From the NCBI GenBank assembly GCA_017694845.1, contig JADIMI010000036.1:1-64000 (forward strand): DNA of 64,000 nt, given 5' to 3'. Source of the stretch: Candidatus Cryptobacteroides intestinavium. GTDB lineage: Bacteria > Bacteroidota > Bacteroidia > Bacteroidales > UBA932. Below, one piece after another: positions 15,957-25,253 of the stretch (its first letter is position 1; each line of letters begins with the position of its first letter). The notes under the pieces were generated by a model. It saw only the letters and a program-made list of their open reading frames with translations, did not search any database and was not told the origin of the DNA. Made by a program: the position numbers and the translations under genes.

Positions 15957-18140
15957 ATGAAAAAATTCCCAATCATTATTCTTTCTGCATTTCTCCTGGC
16001 CGCCGCTTGCTCGCCGGAAGAAAATATGACCGGGTCCCAGTCGGGGAACCAGAAGCCTGAATACAGGCCGGAACCGGGACTGAATGAAAATGTCGACCCG
16101 GAGCTTTTCAATGTAATAAATCTGGATTATCCGGGACTTGAAAAAGTCAAGGAGCATTACCAGGCGGGAGAATTATGGAACGCCGCCTATGAACTTCTCG
16201 ACTATTACCGCAACAGGACGACGGTGAGCAATCCGCTGACCGATGTCTTTATGATGAATCCGTCCGTGTCTGCGGATGAACAGAACAAGGCCGACCAGGC
16301 GCTGAAAGATAATGACTACAGGTTTGCCGTGGCATCGTTCTCTGAAAGCACGGGGGCGACGGGCCTTCCTGTATATTATTCCTTCAAGGGAGGGGACGGG
16401 ATCAACTGGGACCTTACGGTCGAGGATCTCGGATCTGAAAACGAGAAGGAATTCAGGATACAGAGACACAGGCATCAGTGGATGCTGCCTCAGGCGAAAG
16501 TCTACAGGGTGTCGAGGGATGAGAAGTATTTCGAGGACTGGAAGACTGTCTATCAGAGCTGGCTTGACAGGTATCTCCCTGAATATCCGGAAGGAGCCGT
16601 GGAGTCTGCCAATGATGCGTGGTACGGGCTGCAGCCTGCGGAGCGGGCCTATGACCAGATATCCATCTTCGAGTATTTCCTGTCTTCGGCCGGATTCACT
16701 CCTGAATGGCTGTCGACCTTCCTTGTGGCTTTCGCAAAGACGGTGGACTGCGTAAATGCCAATCCGTATGCTGACAGCGAGAGCAATATCTATACATCCC
16801 AGCGCAAGACCCTCTATGCCGCTGGTACGCTTATGCCGGAGTTCGTCAATTCATCTGCATGGAAGACAGCCGGTCTGGAAGGTTTCTCCGGAGTGGGCGA
16901 CACTTTCAACGATGACGGTGTGCACAACGAGCTCGATCCGAGCTACCATATAGATGTACTGTCGAAATGCTACGATGTCTACAGGATAGCTGCGGCGAAC
17001 GACGCGCTTTCCGATTTCCCTTCCGACTATACGGAGAACCTCAGGAAGGCCGCCGGGTTTGTCAAGGACATTACATATCCGGGATACGCCATCGACAATT
17101 TCAATGATACAAGGTCATCGTCGTGGACAAGGAATGTCCTTATGCGGAACTTCGGCTACTATTCCGAGATGTTTCCGGATGACAGGGAGCTGCTGTGGAT
17201 GGCTACAGGCGGGCAGTCAGGGGATGAACCTCAGGCTCATGTATCCGTATATCCGGTGTCAGGGTACTATATGTTCAGAAGCACATGGAAGTCGGATGGG
17301 CTCATGATGGTGCTCAAGAACAATTACAATCCTGACAATCAGTGGCACTGCCAGCCGGACAACGGAACATTCACGATATGGAACAAGGGCCGCAGCTTCA
17401 GCCCTGATGCCGGATGCTATTCGTATGATGATGGAGGTGACAGAAAGACCTATTCCAATACGGATATGCACAACACTATGACGCTGAACAAGGCCAGGAT
17501 AACGGACGGCCATATGCTGGGAGAGATGCTCAAGCAGGAGTCCGGGCCGAACTATGAACTGATCGTGACGCAGAATCCTTCGTATGACGGCCTCACCCAT
17601 CGCCGCGCCGTATTCTTTGTGGACAACAGCTTCTTCGTGCTTGTGGATGAGGGATTCGGTTCAGCGGAAGGGACGGTCAACCTCAATTTCAAGGGCGGCA
17701 ATCCGGCGGGGACTCCGACGAACCTGGATGGAAATGCCAACAAATATGTGGCCGACAACCTTCCTCAGACAGGCAAGGAGAATACGTTCGACAGCTCGAA
17801 GCCGTGCGGAATGCATACCGAGTTCGATGACAGCAACAATATGCTTTTCACGACATTCTCCGAGAAGGCCCCTTCCAAGGCCGAATGGACTACCGGATAT
17901 TTCTCCAACAAGCTCGGTGAAAGGGCCGGAAGGAGAAGAGTCTGGACCATTGATGTGGAGAAGACTTCCGGAGAGAACCTGCGCTTTATCACAGTGATCC
18001 ATCCGTTCGGGGCTACAGGGGAGCTGAAGGCGAATATGGTGAATGCCGAGTTCACAGACCAGGTGGCGGCGGATCCGGCTGGAGCGGCAGTGAAGGTCAC
18101 GGTAAATGACAAGGAATACAATCTATCTTATACGCTATAA
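15957..18140 (+). CDS. PL12-family heparinase, predicted surface lipoprotein
   Basis: The N-terminus MKKFPIIILSAFLLAAACSP carries a lipobox (Cys18) followed by a long polar linker, which suggests a surface lipoprotein. The fold matches PL12: YPGLEKVKEHYQAGELWNAA near residue 60, Tyr330 in ELDPSYHIDVL and His464 in NQWHCQPDNGTF. At the place of the third catalytic residue, the Gly-Asn-His of the paralogue at 12356-14350 is replaced by Ser/Glu/Ser (about 274-276); an Asn occurs at 277. At 727 residues it is longer than HepIII. It leads the rightward unit, 12 bases before the glycan-binding protein, the position of BT4662 in B. thetaiotaomicron. A role in trimming heparan sulfate at the cell surface is likely; substrate preference is open. 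Confidence 0.85.
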   Translation: MKKFPIIILSAFLLAAACSPEENMTGSQSGNQKPEYRPEPGLNENVDPELFNVINLDYPGLEKVKEHYQAGELWNAAYELLDYYRNRTTVSNPLTDVFMMNPSVSADEQNKADQALKDNDYRFAVASFSESTGATGLPVYYSFKGGDGINWDLTVEDLGSENEKEFRIQRHRHQWMLPQAKVYRVSRDEKYFEDWKTVYQSWLDRYLPEYPEGAVESANDAWYGLQPAERAYDQISIFEYFLSSAGFTPEWLSTFLVAFAKTVDCVNANPYADSESNIYTSQRKTLYAAGTLMPEFVNSSAWKTAGLEGFSGVGDTFNDDGVHNELDPSYHIDVLSKCYDVYRIAAANDALSDFPSDYTENLRKAAGFVKDITYPGYAIDNFNDTRSSSWTRNVLMRNFGYYSEMFPDDRELLWMATGGQSGDEPQAHVSVYPVSGYYMFRSTWKSDGLMMVLKNNYNPDNQWHCQPDNGTFTIWNKGRSFSPDAGCYSYDDGGDRKTYSNTDMHNTMTLNKARITDGHMLGEMLKQESGPNYELIVTQNPSYDGLTHRRAVFFVDNSFFVLVDEGFGSAEGTVNLNFKGGNPAGTPTNLDGNANKYVADNLPQTGKENTFDSSKPCGMHTEFDDSNNMLFTTFSEKAPSKAEWTTGYFSNKLGERAGRRRVWTIDVEKTSGENLRFITVIHPFGATGELKANMVNAEFTDQVAADPAGAAVKVTVNDKEYNLSYTL

Positions 18141-18152
18141 ACTTTAACCGAT

Positions 18153-20306
18153 ATGTCAACTGGAATAAAGAATTTTATTGTCCGGGCGGCAGGTCTTCTG
18201 TCTCTGGCGGCTGGGATATCTCTTGTTCCCGCCTGCACGGGACCTCAGCTTACTGACACGACCGAATTCGCCATCTATTATTCAGGAGTGACCGATATAG
18301 GCCCTTCCATGAATTTCAATCTCGGCGCCCCTACCTATATAGGTGAGAAGCCGACAGACTTCGCCATCTATCTGATAACCCTTGACGGGGAGACGATAGA
18401 GTCCGACTGCTTCACGATAAAGTCTGAGACGGGAGAGATAAGCCTTTCCAATACGGAAGGTATCAGGACCGGTACTTATTCCCTGAGCATTTCTTGTACG
18501 TCAGGGGGTAAATACTATGAGTTCCCGAATGCCGTCACCGTCAATATGATGAACGCCGTTCCGGATGGAATCACCGTGGATCCTGCAGTGCTTGACATAA
18601 AGCTCAAGGATATAACCGATCCTGCAGCTGTCCTTCCTACGGCCCAGGTGACGACAGAAGGGAATCATATTTCCATTACATCCTATGCCATCTCCGCTGT
18701 CAGGAAAGACGGGGTGGCCATAGAGAACGACGGCTATTTCCTTATAACGAAGGAAGGAGTCATCTCTGTGGAGAGGAACGAAGAGATAGAGCCGGGTTCG
18801 TATGTATTCGATATAAAGCTGTCCACGAGGCTCACAAGTGAAGACGAGCCGGAGATGGGGCTTTTCGAGAATGCGCTGACTGTCAACATCACGTCCGAGC
18901 CTCTTGCACTGACCTATTCCCCTGCTTCTTCGAGAGTGGAGTTCGGGGCAGGGTTCACTTCCTCCGTCCCTGAACTCAGGGGGTCTCTGGATGACCTTTC
19001 CTATTCCGTCAAGTCTCTCAGCATCCCGGACGCTCCGGTGACAATAGACGAGAAGACCGGCGCGATATCCATTGCTGAAGGGAACACCCTTGACATAGGC
19101 GATGTCTGCAAGGTGACGGTGACAGCCACCAATAAATACGGGACCGCGGATTTCGCGGATGTCTATTCCATAGAGATTGTAGACTTCATCAATCCGATCA
19201 GCAGTTTCGAGTACAATGCCCCTGTCCCTGCAGGCTATGTCCAGGGCGGAGCCTTCTCTCTCGAGGTCAAGACAATGGACGGGGATGAAGTGACATATTC
19301 GTTCGTAGACCTCCCGGCGGAGCTCTCCTCCCTCAAGGTCGACCCTCTTACAGGAACGGTCTCTGCTGCTGAAGGCAACAGTATCCCTATCGGCAGCTAT
19401 TCCGTGACCGTGCTTGCAAAGAACATCAAGAGCGAGAAGACGGCGGTGGCCACATTCGAGATAGTGGACAACCCTTACTTCTTCACCTATGTACATTACG
19501 GCAACAACCTCGGTCTGGAGCCTCAGTCGGATTATGCAAGCATGCTCAGGATCGATGATGACCTCAAGATAGCTGATTTCGAATGGACTGTAGCGGACAG
19601 CGATATACCGGAAGGTGTGCCTGTATCATGGGAGATAGAGAACCTTACCGCCACCAAGGATGAGTGCGAGGTCACTATCGATGAGAACGGTACCATCAGG
19701 TTCGGCAAGAAGCGCAGCAATACCAGGGTGGATGGCTTCATAGTCACCACTACGGTCGGCAAAGGCTATCCTGGAGAGACTGTCGTGAAGACTCCGGTAT
19801 TCATCCACAGGGCTAAGGCCGACAAGAACGGTGTGACCATCCAGTATACTCCGTTCGTGGCTCAGATCAACCCTAATGCAGGAGGACGGAGTGCTGCACC
19901 GGAGATCACAGGTACGGACCTCGGGTCATTCATAATGGACTACAGACGAAACTTCGACTACTGGAACCTTGACGGACCGGCACAGCACGTCAACGGACGT
20001 CCGAACGTGAGCGGCTCGTTCATGAACAGCCTCTGGATCGCGGCAGGCTCTGGAAACAATACCGGAGCGAGGAAGCCGATGTCGTATATCGACAATGCCG
20101 GCAATACCGGTCTGGCTCTCGGATATGTGGACCCTGCTGACAATGCAGTGGTGATCAATCCGTACAAGTTCACCAATGACTACGGTCCTGCCAACGGTAT
20201 CTTCCTCGGCACGATGACGTATGCGACCGATGGAAACACTGCAAGCGTGTCAGGCGGAACAGAGTCCATCCAGCTCTTCATCTGGTTTGACACCGATTTT
20301 AAATAA
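18153..20306 (+). CDS. Surface glycan-binding lipoprotein of the heparan sulfate PUL
   Basis: This 717-residue lipoprotein (lipobox LVPAC, Cys28) lies directly before SusC, the place of the heparin-binding SGBP (BT4661-like) in the related PUL. It is built of about four tandem Ig-like modules (roughly 37-135, 140-248, 252-345, 350-440). Three of them end with a related turn: ITKEGVISVERN, IDEKTGAISIAEGN and VDPLTGTVSAAEGN. The C-terminal domain (about 445-717) is probably the ligand-binding part. No catalytic motif is visible. The stop codon overlaps the SusC start (TAATG), implying coupled translation. Function is inferred from position and architecture. Confidence 0.82.
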   Translation: MSTGIKNFIVRAAGLLSLAAGISLVPACTGPQLTDTTEFAIYYSGVTDIGPSMNFNLGAPTYIGEKPTDFAIYLITLDGETIESDCFTIKSETGEISLSNTEGIRTGTYSLSISCTSGGKYYEFPNAVTVNMMNAVPDGITVDPAVLDIKLKDITDPAAVLPTAQVTTEGNHISITSYAISAVRKDGVAIENDGYFLITKEGVISVERNEEIEPGSYVFDIKLSTRLTSEDEPEMGLFENALTVNITSEPLALTYSPASSRVEFGAGFTSSVPELRGSLDDLSYSVKSLSIPDAPVTIDEKTGAISIAEGNTLDIGDVCKVTVTATNKYGTADFADVYSIEIVDFINPISSFEYNAPVPAGYVQGGAFSLEVKTMDGDEVTYSFVDLPAELSSLKVDPLTGTVSAAEGNSIPIGSYSVTVLAKNIKSEKTAVATFEIVDNPYFFTYVHYGNNLGLEPQSDYASMLRIDDDLKIADFEWTVADSDIPEGVPVSWEIENLTATKDECEVTIDENGTIRFGKKRSNTRVDGFIVTTTVGKGYPGETVVKTPVFIHRAKADKNGVTIQYTPFVAQINPNAGGRSAAPEITGTDLGSFIMDYRRNFDYWNLDGPAQHVNGRPNVSGSFMNSLWIAAGSGNNTGARKPMSYIDNAGNTGLALGYVDPADNAVVINPYKFTNDYGPANGIFLGTMTYATDGNTASVSGGTESIQLFIWFDTDFK

Positions 20307-23300
20307 TGACAGCTAGACTTATGAATATCATAGTAAACCATATAAGAAAGGCAGGGCTGCTGATGGCCGCCCTGCTGATGACGGCGGCGCTTTTCGCCCA
20401 GGACAGGATTGTCGTGAAAGGTGTTGTCTCAGACGAGAACGGCCAGCCGCTTATCGGGGCCGGAGTCATGGAGAAAGGGACCACGAACGGTGCGGTTACC
20501 GATATAGACGGTAACTACACGCTTGAAGTCTCTGCAGACGGAGTGCTGACTTTCAGCTATATCAGCTACAAGAGCCAGGAGATGAACGTGAACGGCAAGG
20601 CTGTCATCAATATGCAGCTTTTCCCGGACAATACCCTCCTCGATGAAGTGGTGGTGATAGGATACGGTACAGTGAAGAAAAGCGACCTTACCGGGTCAGT
20701 GTCTTCAGTGAGCGCGAAGTCCATAGATGACTTCAAGACCTCGTCTGTGGTGGAGGCTCTCGGAGGACAGCTCGCCGGAGTGCAGATCACCCAGTCCGAC
20801 GGTACGCCTGGATCAAGCTTTGACATCAAGATCCGCGGTGTCGGAACGGTCAACGGTGATTCCTCTCCTCTTATCATTGTCGACGGGTTCGAGGTATCCA
20901 GCCTTGATTTCGTGTCCAACCAGGATATCCAGTCCATCGATGTCCTCAAGGATGCTTCCGCTGCAGCGATATACGGAGCCAGGGGAGCGAACGGTGTCAT
21001 CCTTGTGACCACCAAGCAGGGCCGTGAGGGCAAAACCCAGGTCTCCTACAACGGATCGGTCAACTACAGGGAGATATCGAAGAGGATGGAGCTTCTCGAT
21101 CCTTATGATTTCGTGGCTCTGCAGATGGAGATAAACCCTACCAAGTTCGCAAACACCTACTATCAGCAGGGCGAGGATTCGGATGGCATTCCATATAAAT
21201 ACCAGAGTCTCGAAGACTATCGCAATGTGGCCGGTATCGACTGGCAGGAAGAGGCATTCCGCCCGACCTGGTCCCAGACGCATGATGTCAGGATCTCCGG
21301 AGGTAACAAGACGACCAAGTATACAGCCTCATTCTCGCATTTCGATGAGAACGGTATTTTCAAGAACAGCGGCTATATGAAGAACACCGCCAGGCTCTCC
21401 CTCAATCAGGAGCTGTTCAAATGGCTGAATATGAATGTGACTGTCAACTATTCCAACACCAGGAAGGACGGTATCGGTACATCCGAGTCCACAGGTTCCC
21501 TCAATGTGCTGGCCAACCTGCTCAGGGCGCGTCCTACTGGAGGTCTGAAAGTGTCTGACGAGGAACTCCTCAATTCGGCGTTCGACCCTCTTGCAGTGGA
21601 GAGCGGTGATAATACCTCGGCCAACCCTATCAAGCAGGCGGAGACGGTGAGCAAGACGGATGCAAGAGAGCAGTGGTCTGCCAACGGATATCTCAACTTC
21701 AAGATCGTGAAAGGCCTTACTTTCAAGACTTCGGCATCGTACAGCACTACGAACAGGCGTCTGGATACATTCTATCAGGATGGCTCCTCACAGGCTTTCC
21801 GCAGCGGCGGCCCTTATGGGGAGACCCAGATGCAGAAGGATACGCGCTGGAGCAACAATAACGTGCTGACATATCAGAACACCTTCAATAAGAAGCACAA
21901 CCTGACGGCAATGCTCGGACACGAGATATCGTATTTCCAGACCTACTATATGATCGGCCAGGCGAAGAACTTCCCGTTCGAGGGTCTCGGGAACGACAAT
22001 CTCGGACTCGGTGCCACTCCGAGCCGGGTGGAGACAAGCAAGAACGATGAGAAGCTGCTTTCATTCTTCGCCCGTGTGGACTATAACTACGATGACCGTT
22101 ATCTTTTCACCGCCACGATGCGTGCCGATGGTTCAACGGTATTCTCTCCGAAGAACAAATGGGGATATTTCCCATCGTTCGCCGCTTCCTGGCGTATTTC
22201 TGAAGAACCGTTCATGGAAGGAGCGAAGAACTGGCTCTCGAACCTGAAACTCAGGGCAGGATACGGACTTGTCGGAAATGACAGGATCACCAATTACCTG
22301 TCTATGAATCTCTATACGGACGGGAAATTCGGTGTCGGCCAGAACCAGGTGACAGTCCTCACCCCGAAACAGCTCGCTAACCCGAATCTGAAATGGGAGG
22401 CATCGGCCACCACCAACGTCGGTCTCGATCTCGGATTTTTCGACAGCAGGCTCAATGTCACGGTCGATGGCTTCATAAAGGACACCAAGGATCTCCTTCT
22501 CGAGCAGGATCTGGCATTCGTGACCGGATTTGAAGGCCAGTGGCAGAACATAGGAAAGGTAAGGAACCAGGGAGTGGAGATAAGCATCAATTCCATAAAC
22601 TTCCAGAACAGGAATTTCTCATGGACTACCAACTTCAACATATCGTTCATTAAGAATACGCTCGAGGCGCTTCAGGATGGGACGGATGTGCTGCTCCGCA
22701 GGACAGAGTTCAACAGCAACTTCAAGCAGTATGACTATATAGCGATAGTCGGCCAGTCTCTCGGAATGATGTACGGCTACCAGTTCGACGGTGTCTACCA
22801 GACTTCCGACTTCAATGTGACTCCTGACGGGCAGATGATCCTTAAACCTGGCATCACCGATATCAGCGACCATATGGGAGAGGCGGTACAGCCCGGTATG
22901 ATCAAATACAAGGATATGAACGGGGACAGGAAGATCACCGATGAGGACCTTACGGTGATAGGAAACGGCATGCCTAAGTGGTACGGAGGTATAACGAACA
23001 CTTTCAACATATACAATGTCGACCTGAGTTTCCTTCTCCAGTTCAATTATGGCAACGATGTATATAACGCCACAAGGCTCTTCAGCACCCAGACCCAGGA
23101 TGAGCGTACCAACCAGCTTGCTGAAGTGAAGGACAGATGGACTCCATCCCACGCATCCAACAAGGTGCCATCGGCTACGGGATACAAGAAGTACGACATC
23201 GATTCGAGGTATATCGAAGACGGTTCGTTCCTGAGACTGAAGAATATAACCCTCGGATACACCTTCCCTGACAAGTGGACGAACAAAGTCCATATCAGCA

Positions 23301-23467
23301 GGCTCAGGGTCTATGCTTCGGCGCAGAATCTCTTCTGTCTTACCAACTACAGCGGCTATGACCCTGAAGTCAATATGAAGAACAGTCCTCTGATGCAGAG
23401 CTTCGACTGGGGAGCATATCCTAAGAGCCGTGCCTTCATTCTCGGTATCGAGATAAACTTCAACTAA
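20306..23467 (+). CDS. SusC-type TonB-dependent transporter (heparan sulfate PUL)
   Basis: This outer-membrane transporter of 1053 residues is predicted to import heparan-derived oligosaccharides together with its SusD partner. After the signal peptide (ending near LFAQ) come a carboxypeptidase-regulatory-like domain (VKGVVSDENGQPLIGAGV), the SusC hallmark DEVVVIGYG, and the plug with GVQITQSDGTPGSSFDIKIR and VLKDASAAAIYGARGANGVI. The barrel ends in IEINFN with a terminal aromatic-X-aromatic-like pattern. No N-terminal STN domain is present, which fits control by the hybrid two-component system rather than by an anti-sigma factor. The start overlaps the preceding stop codon; an internal Met five codons later is an alternative. 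Confidence 0.95.
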   Translation: MTARLMNIIVNHIRKAGLLMAALLMTAALFAQDRIVVKGVVSDENGQPLIGAGVMEKGTTNGAVTDIDGNYTLEVSADGVLTFSYISYKSQEMNVNGKAVINMQLFPDNTLLDEVVVIGYGTVKKSDLTGSVSSVSAKSIDDFKTSSVVEALGGQLAGVQITQSDGTPGSSFDIKIRGVGTVNGDSSPLIIVDGFEVSSLDFVSNQDIQSIDVLKDASAAAIYGARGANGVILVTTKQGREGKTQVSYNGSVNYREISKRMELLDPYDFVALQMEINPTKFANTYYQQGEDSDGIPYKYQSLEDYRNVAGIDWQEEAFRPTWSQTHDVRISGGNKTTKYTASFSHFDENGIFKNSGYMKNTARLSLNQELFKWLNMNVTVNYSNTRKDGIGTSESTGSLNVLANLLRARPTGGLKVSDEELLNSAFDPLAVESGDNTSANPIKQAETVSKTDAREQWSANGYLNFKIVKGLTFKTSASYSTTNRRLDTFYQDGSSQAFRSGGPYGETQMQKDTRWSNNNVLTYQNTFNKKHNLTAMLGHEISYFQTYYMIGQAKNFPFEGLGNDNLGLGATPSRVETSKNDEKLLSFFARVDYNYDDRYLFTATMRADGSTVFSPKNKWGYFPSFAASWRISEEPFMEGAKNWLSNLKLRAGYGLVGNDRITNYLSMNLYTDGKFGVGQNQVTVLTPKQLANPNLKWEASATTNVGLDLGFFDSRLNVTVDGFIKDTKDLLLEQDLAFVTGFEGQWQNIGKVRNQGVEISINSINFQNRNFSWTTNFNISFIKNTLEALQDGTDVLLRRTEFNSNFKQYDYIAIVGQSLGMMYGYQFDGVYQTSDFNVTPDGQMILKPGITDISDHMGEAVQPGMIKYKDMNGDRKITDEDLTVIGNGMPKWYGGITNTFNIYNVDLSFLLQFNYGNDVYNATRLFSTQTQDERTNQLAEVKDRWTPSHASNKVPSATGYKKYDIDSRYIEDGSFLRLKNITLGYTFPDKWTNKVHISRLRVYASAQNLFCLTNYSGYDPEVNMKNSPLMQSFDWGAYPKSRAFILGIEINFN

Positions 23468-23506
23468 GGGACAGAGACTATGACAATCTTAAATAGAATG
23501 ACAGAT

Positions 23507-25189
23507 ATGAAAAATATAAAGACACTGATACTGCTTTCGGCTCTTGCATTGTCCTCTGTGGCCTGCTCGCTGGATGAGGTCAACTATGTCGAGATGCAGA
23601 AAGAGAAATATATGAACAACAGTGCGGAAGTCGAGTCTGTGCTGCTGGGCGTATATCGCAATATGGCTCAGGACGGGACCTACGGATATCATCTGTCCTG
23701 CCTGTTTACTATCCCGACCGACCAGGCAAAGGTCGAGGGGTCCAGCACGGACTCGTGGCGAATAATCCCGAGCAATGCATACGGTTCGACACAGGCGGAG
23801 GTCGAGCAGACCTGGCAGGCCCTGTATAACGGGGTGTATGATGCAAATGACTTCATCGAGGCCCTCGCTTCCAAGCTGGACAATTTCGAGGGGGATGAAA
23901 GGAACGCCTGTGTAATCTATATGGGAGAGGCTCACGCACTTAGGGCTCTGTATTATTTCGAGCTGCTCAGATGGTACGGCCATATATCCCTGATAACGGC
24001 GACATCCCAGTCAAACGAGCATCCATCTACATTTACACAGGCCGAGCCTGAGGAGGTCTTCGCCCTCATCGAGTCGGATCTCAAGTATGCCATAGATGTG
24101 CTGCCGTACAATTCCGACAATACATTGACCGACACCCAGTACAGATTTTCAAAAGGTGCAGCTCTCGGCCTGCTGACAAAAGTCTATGCTACCTGGGCCG
24201 GATATCCTGTCCATGATGAAAGCAAGTGGCAGGAGGCAGTGAATACCGCCCGTATACTTGTCGAGTCCGGCAAGCACCACCTGCTCGAGAGCAACGGGGA
24301 AGTGAGCGGATTCGAACAGCTCTGGTACAACACCTGCAGCAGTGTGTGGGATCCGGCGGAAAGCCTTATCGAGGTCAGCTTCTACGCCCCTGTCGCATCC
24401 GGCAGCGGGGATCCGGTGGGTCGTATAGGTAAATGGAACGGGGTCAAGGCCGATGGCATCGAGTCCATCCGCAACGCCGGCAACTGGAAAGTCCTGCCTT
24501 CTTTCGTGAAGAACTGGAAAGACAGCCAGAATGACAGGAGATGGGCTCTCTCGTTTGCAGACTATACCTATAAGAGCGGGGTCAAGTCTCCGATCAGCGA
24601 GAAATATACCCTTGCTGAAGCCCTGTCGGACGATGCTCCGGATGAGGCGAAGCGTGCATATGTCAACAATATGTGCCCGGCCAAGTGGGATACCGAGAAA
24701 TATGTGTCCGACAATAATGTCCTTATCGAGCAGAATATGTCCAACATCAACTGGTACATCCTCCGTTACGCCGATGTCCTGCTTCTCTATGCCGAGGCTC
24801 TGAACGAGGTCAACAACGGTCCGACAGCGGAAGCATACGAGGCTGTCAATATGGTGCGCCGTCGCGGTTACGGGCTTCCTGTAGGGACAGCTTCCTCTGT
24901 AGCCGACCTGGAAAAAGGTCTGACATATGAAGAATTCCGTCAGGCTGTCAGGGATGAGCGCTCGTATGAACTGGCATTCGAAGGACATCGCCGTCAGGAC
25001 CTTATCCGGTGGGGCATATATTACGAGACGCTTATGGATGCAGTGAGCGACATGGCCGCCTGGTATGCTGATTCAGGGAACTATCTGGTGTTTGCAAGAT
25101 ATACCCAGAAAGGCAAGCACGAACTTCTCCCTATCCCTAACCGTGAGATGCTGCTTATGAAACAGTATGAGCAGAATCCTTACTGGTAG
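23507..25189 (+). CDS. SusD-family substrate-binding lipoprotein (heparan sulfate PUL)
   Basis: With the start at 23507 the product begins MKNIKTLILLSALALSSVAC, a clear lipoprotein signal with Cys20. Starts further upstream would put polar residues before the signal. It has the SusD architecture: tetratricopeptide-like helices (for example AHALRALYYFELLRWYGHI) and the conserved C-terminal region with YRYAD-like ILRYADVLLLYAEALNEV, RRRGYGLP and FEGHRRQDLIRWG, ending EQNPYW. It covers SusC as a lid and binds the saccharide. It ends the rightward operon and is followed by a terminator. Confidence 0.95.
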   Translation: MKNIKTLILLSALALSSVACSLDEVNYVEMQKEKYMNNSAEVESVLLGVYRNMAQDGTYGYHLSCLFTIPTDQAKVEGSSTDSWRIIPSNAYGSTQAEVEQTWQALYNGVYDANDFIEALASKLDNFEGDERNACVIYMGEAHALRALYYFELLRWYGHISLITATSQSNEHPSTFTQAEPEEVFALIESDLKYAIDVLPYNSDNTLTDTQYRFSKGAALGLLTKVYATWAGYPVHDESKWQEAVNTARILVESGKHHLLESNGEVSGFEQLWYNTCSSVWDPAESLIEVSFYAPVASGSGDPVGRIGKWNGVKADGIESIRNAGNWKVLPSFVKNWKDSQNDRRWALSFADYTYKSGVKSPISEKYTLAEALSDDAPDEAKRAYVNNMCPAKWDTEKYVSDNNVLIEQNMSNINWYILRYADVLLLYAEALNEVNNGPTAEAYEAVNMVRRRGYGLPVGTASSVADLEKGLTYEEFRQAVRDERSYELAFEGHRRQDLIRWGIYYETLMDAVSDMAAWYADSGNYLVFARYTQKGKHELLPIPNREMLLMKQYEQNPYW

Positions 25190-25218
25190 ACTCCTTTAAT
25201 TTCTGATTTATAAGTTCG

Positions 25219-25253
25219 GGGACCCTGTATCTGATTATGATACGGGGTCCTTT
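25219..25253. terminator. Terminator between convergent SusD and regulator genes
   Basis: GGACCCTGTATC pairs with GATACGGGGTCC around a 7-base loop. TTT follows on the plus strand, and weaker T-rich sequence follows on the minus strand. It may serve both convergent genes. Confidence 0.7.

Noticed and set aside
18501..19496. Long open frame antisense to the surface glycan-binding protein
   Set aside because: It has no recognisable domain and mirrors the codon pattern of the plus-strand gene, whose lipobox and Ig-like modules are clear.
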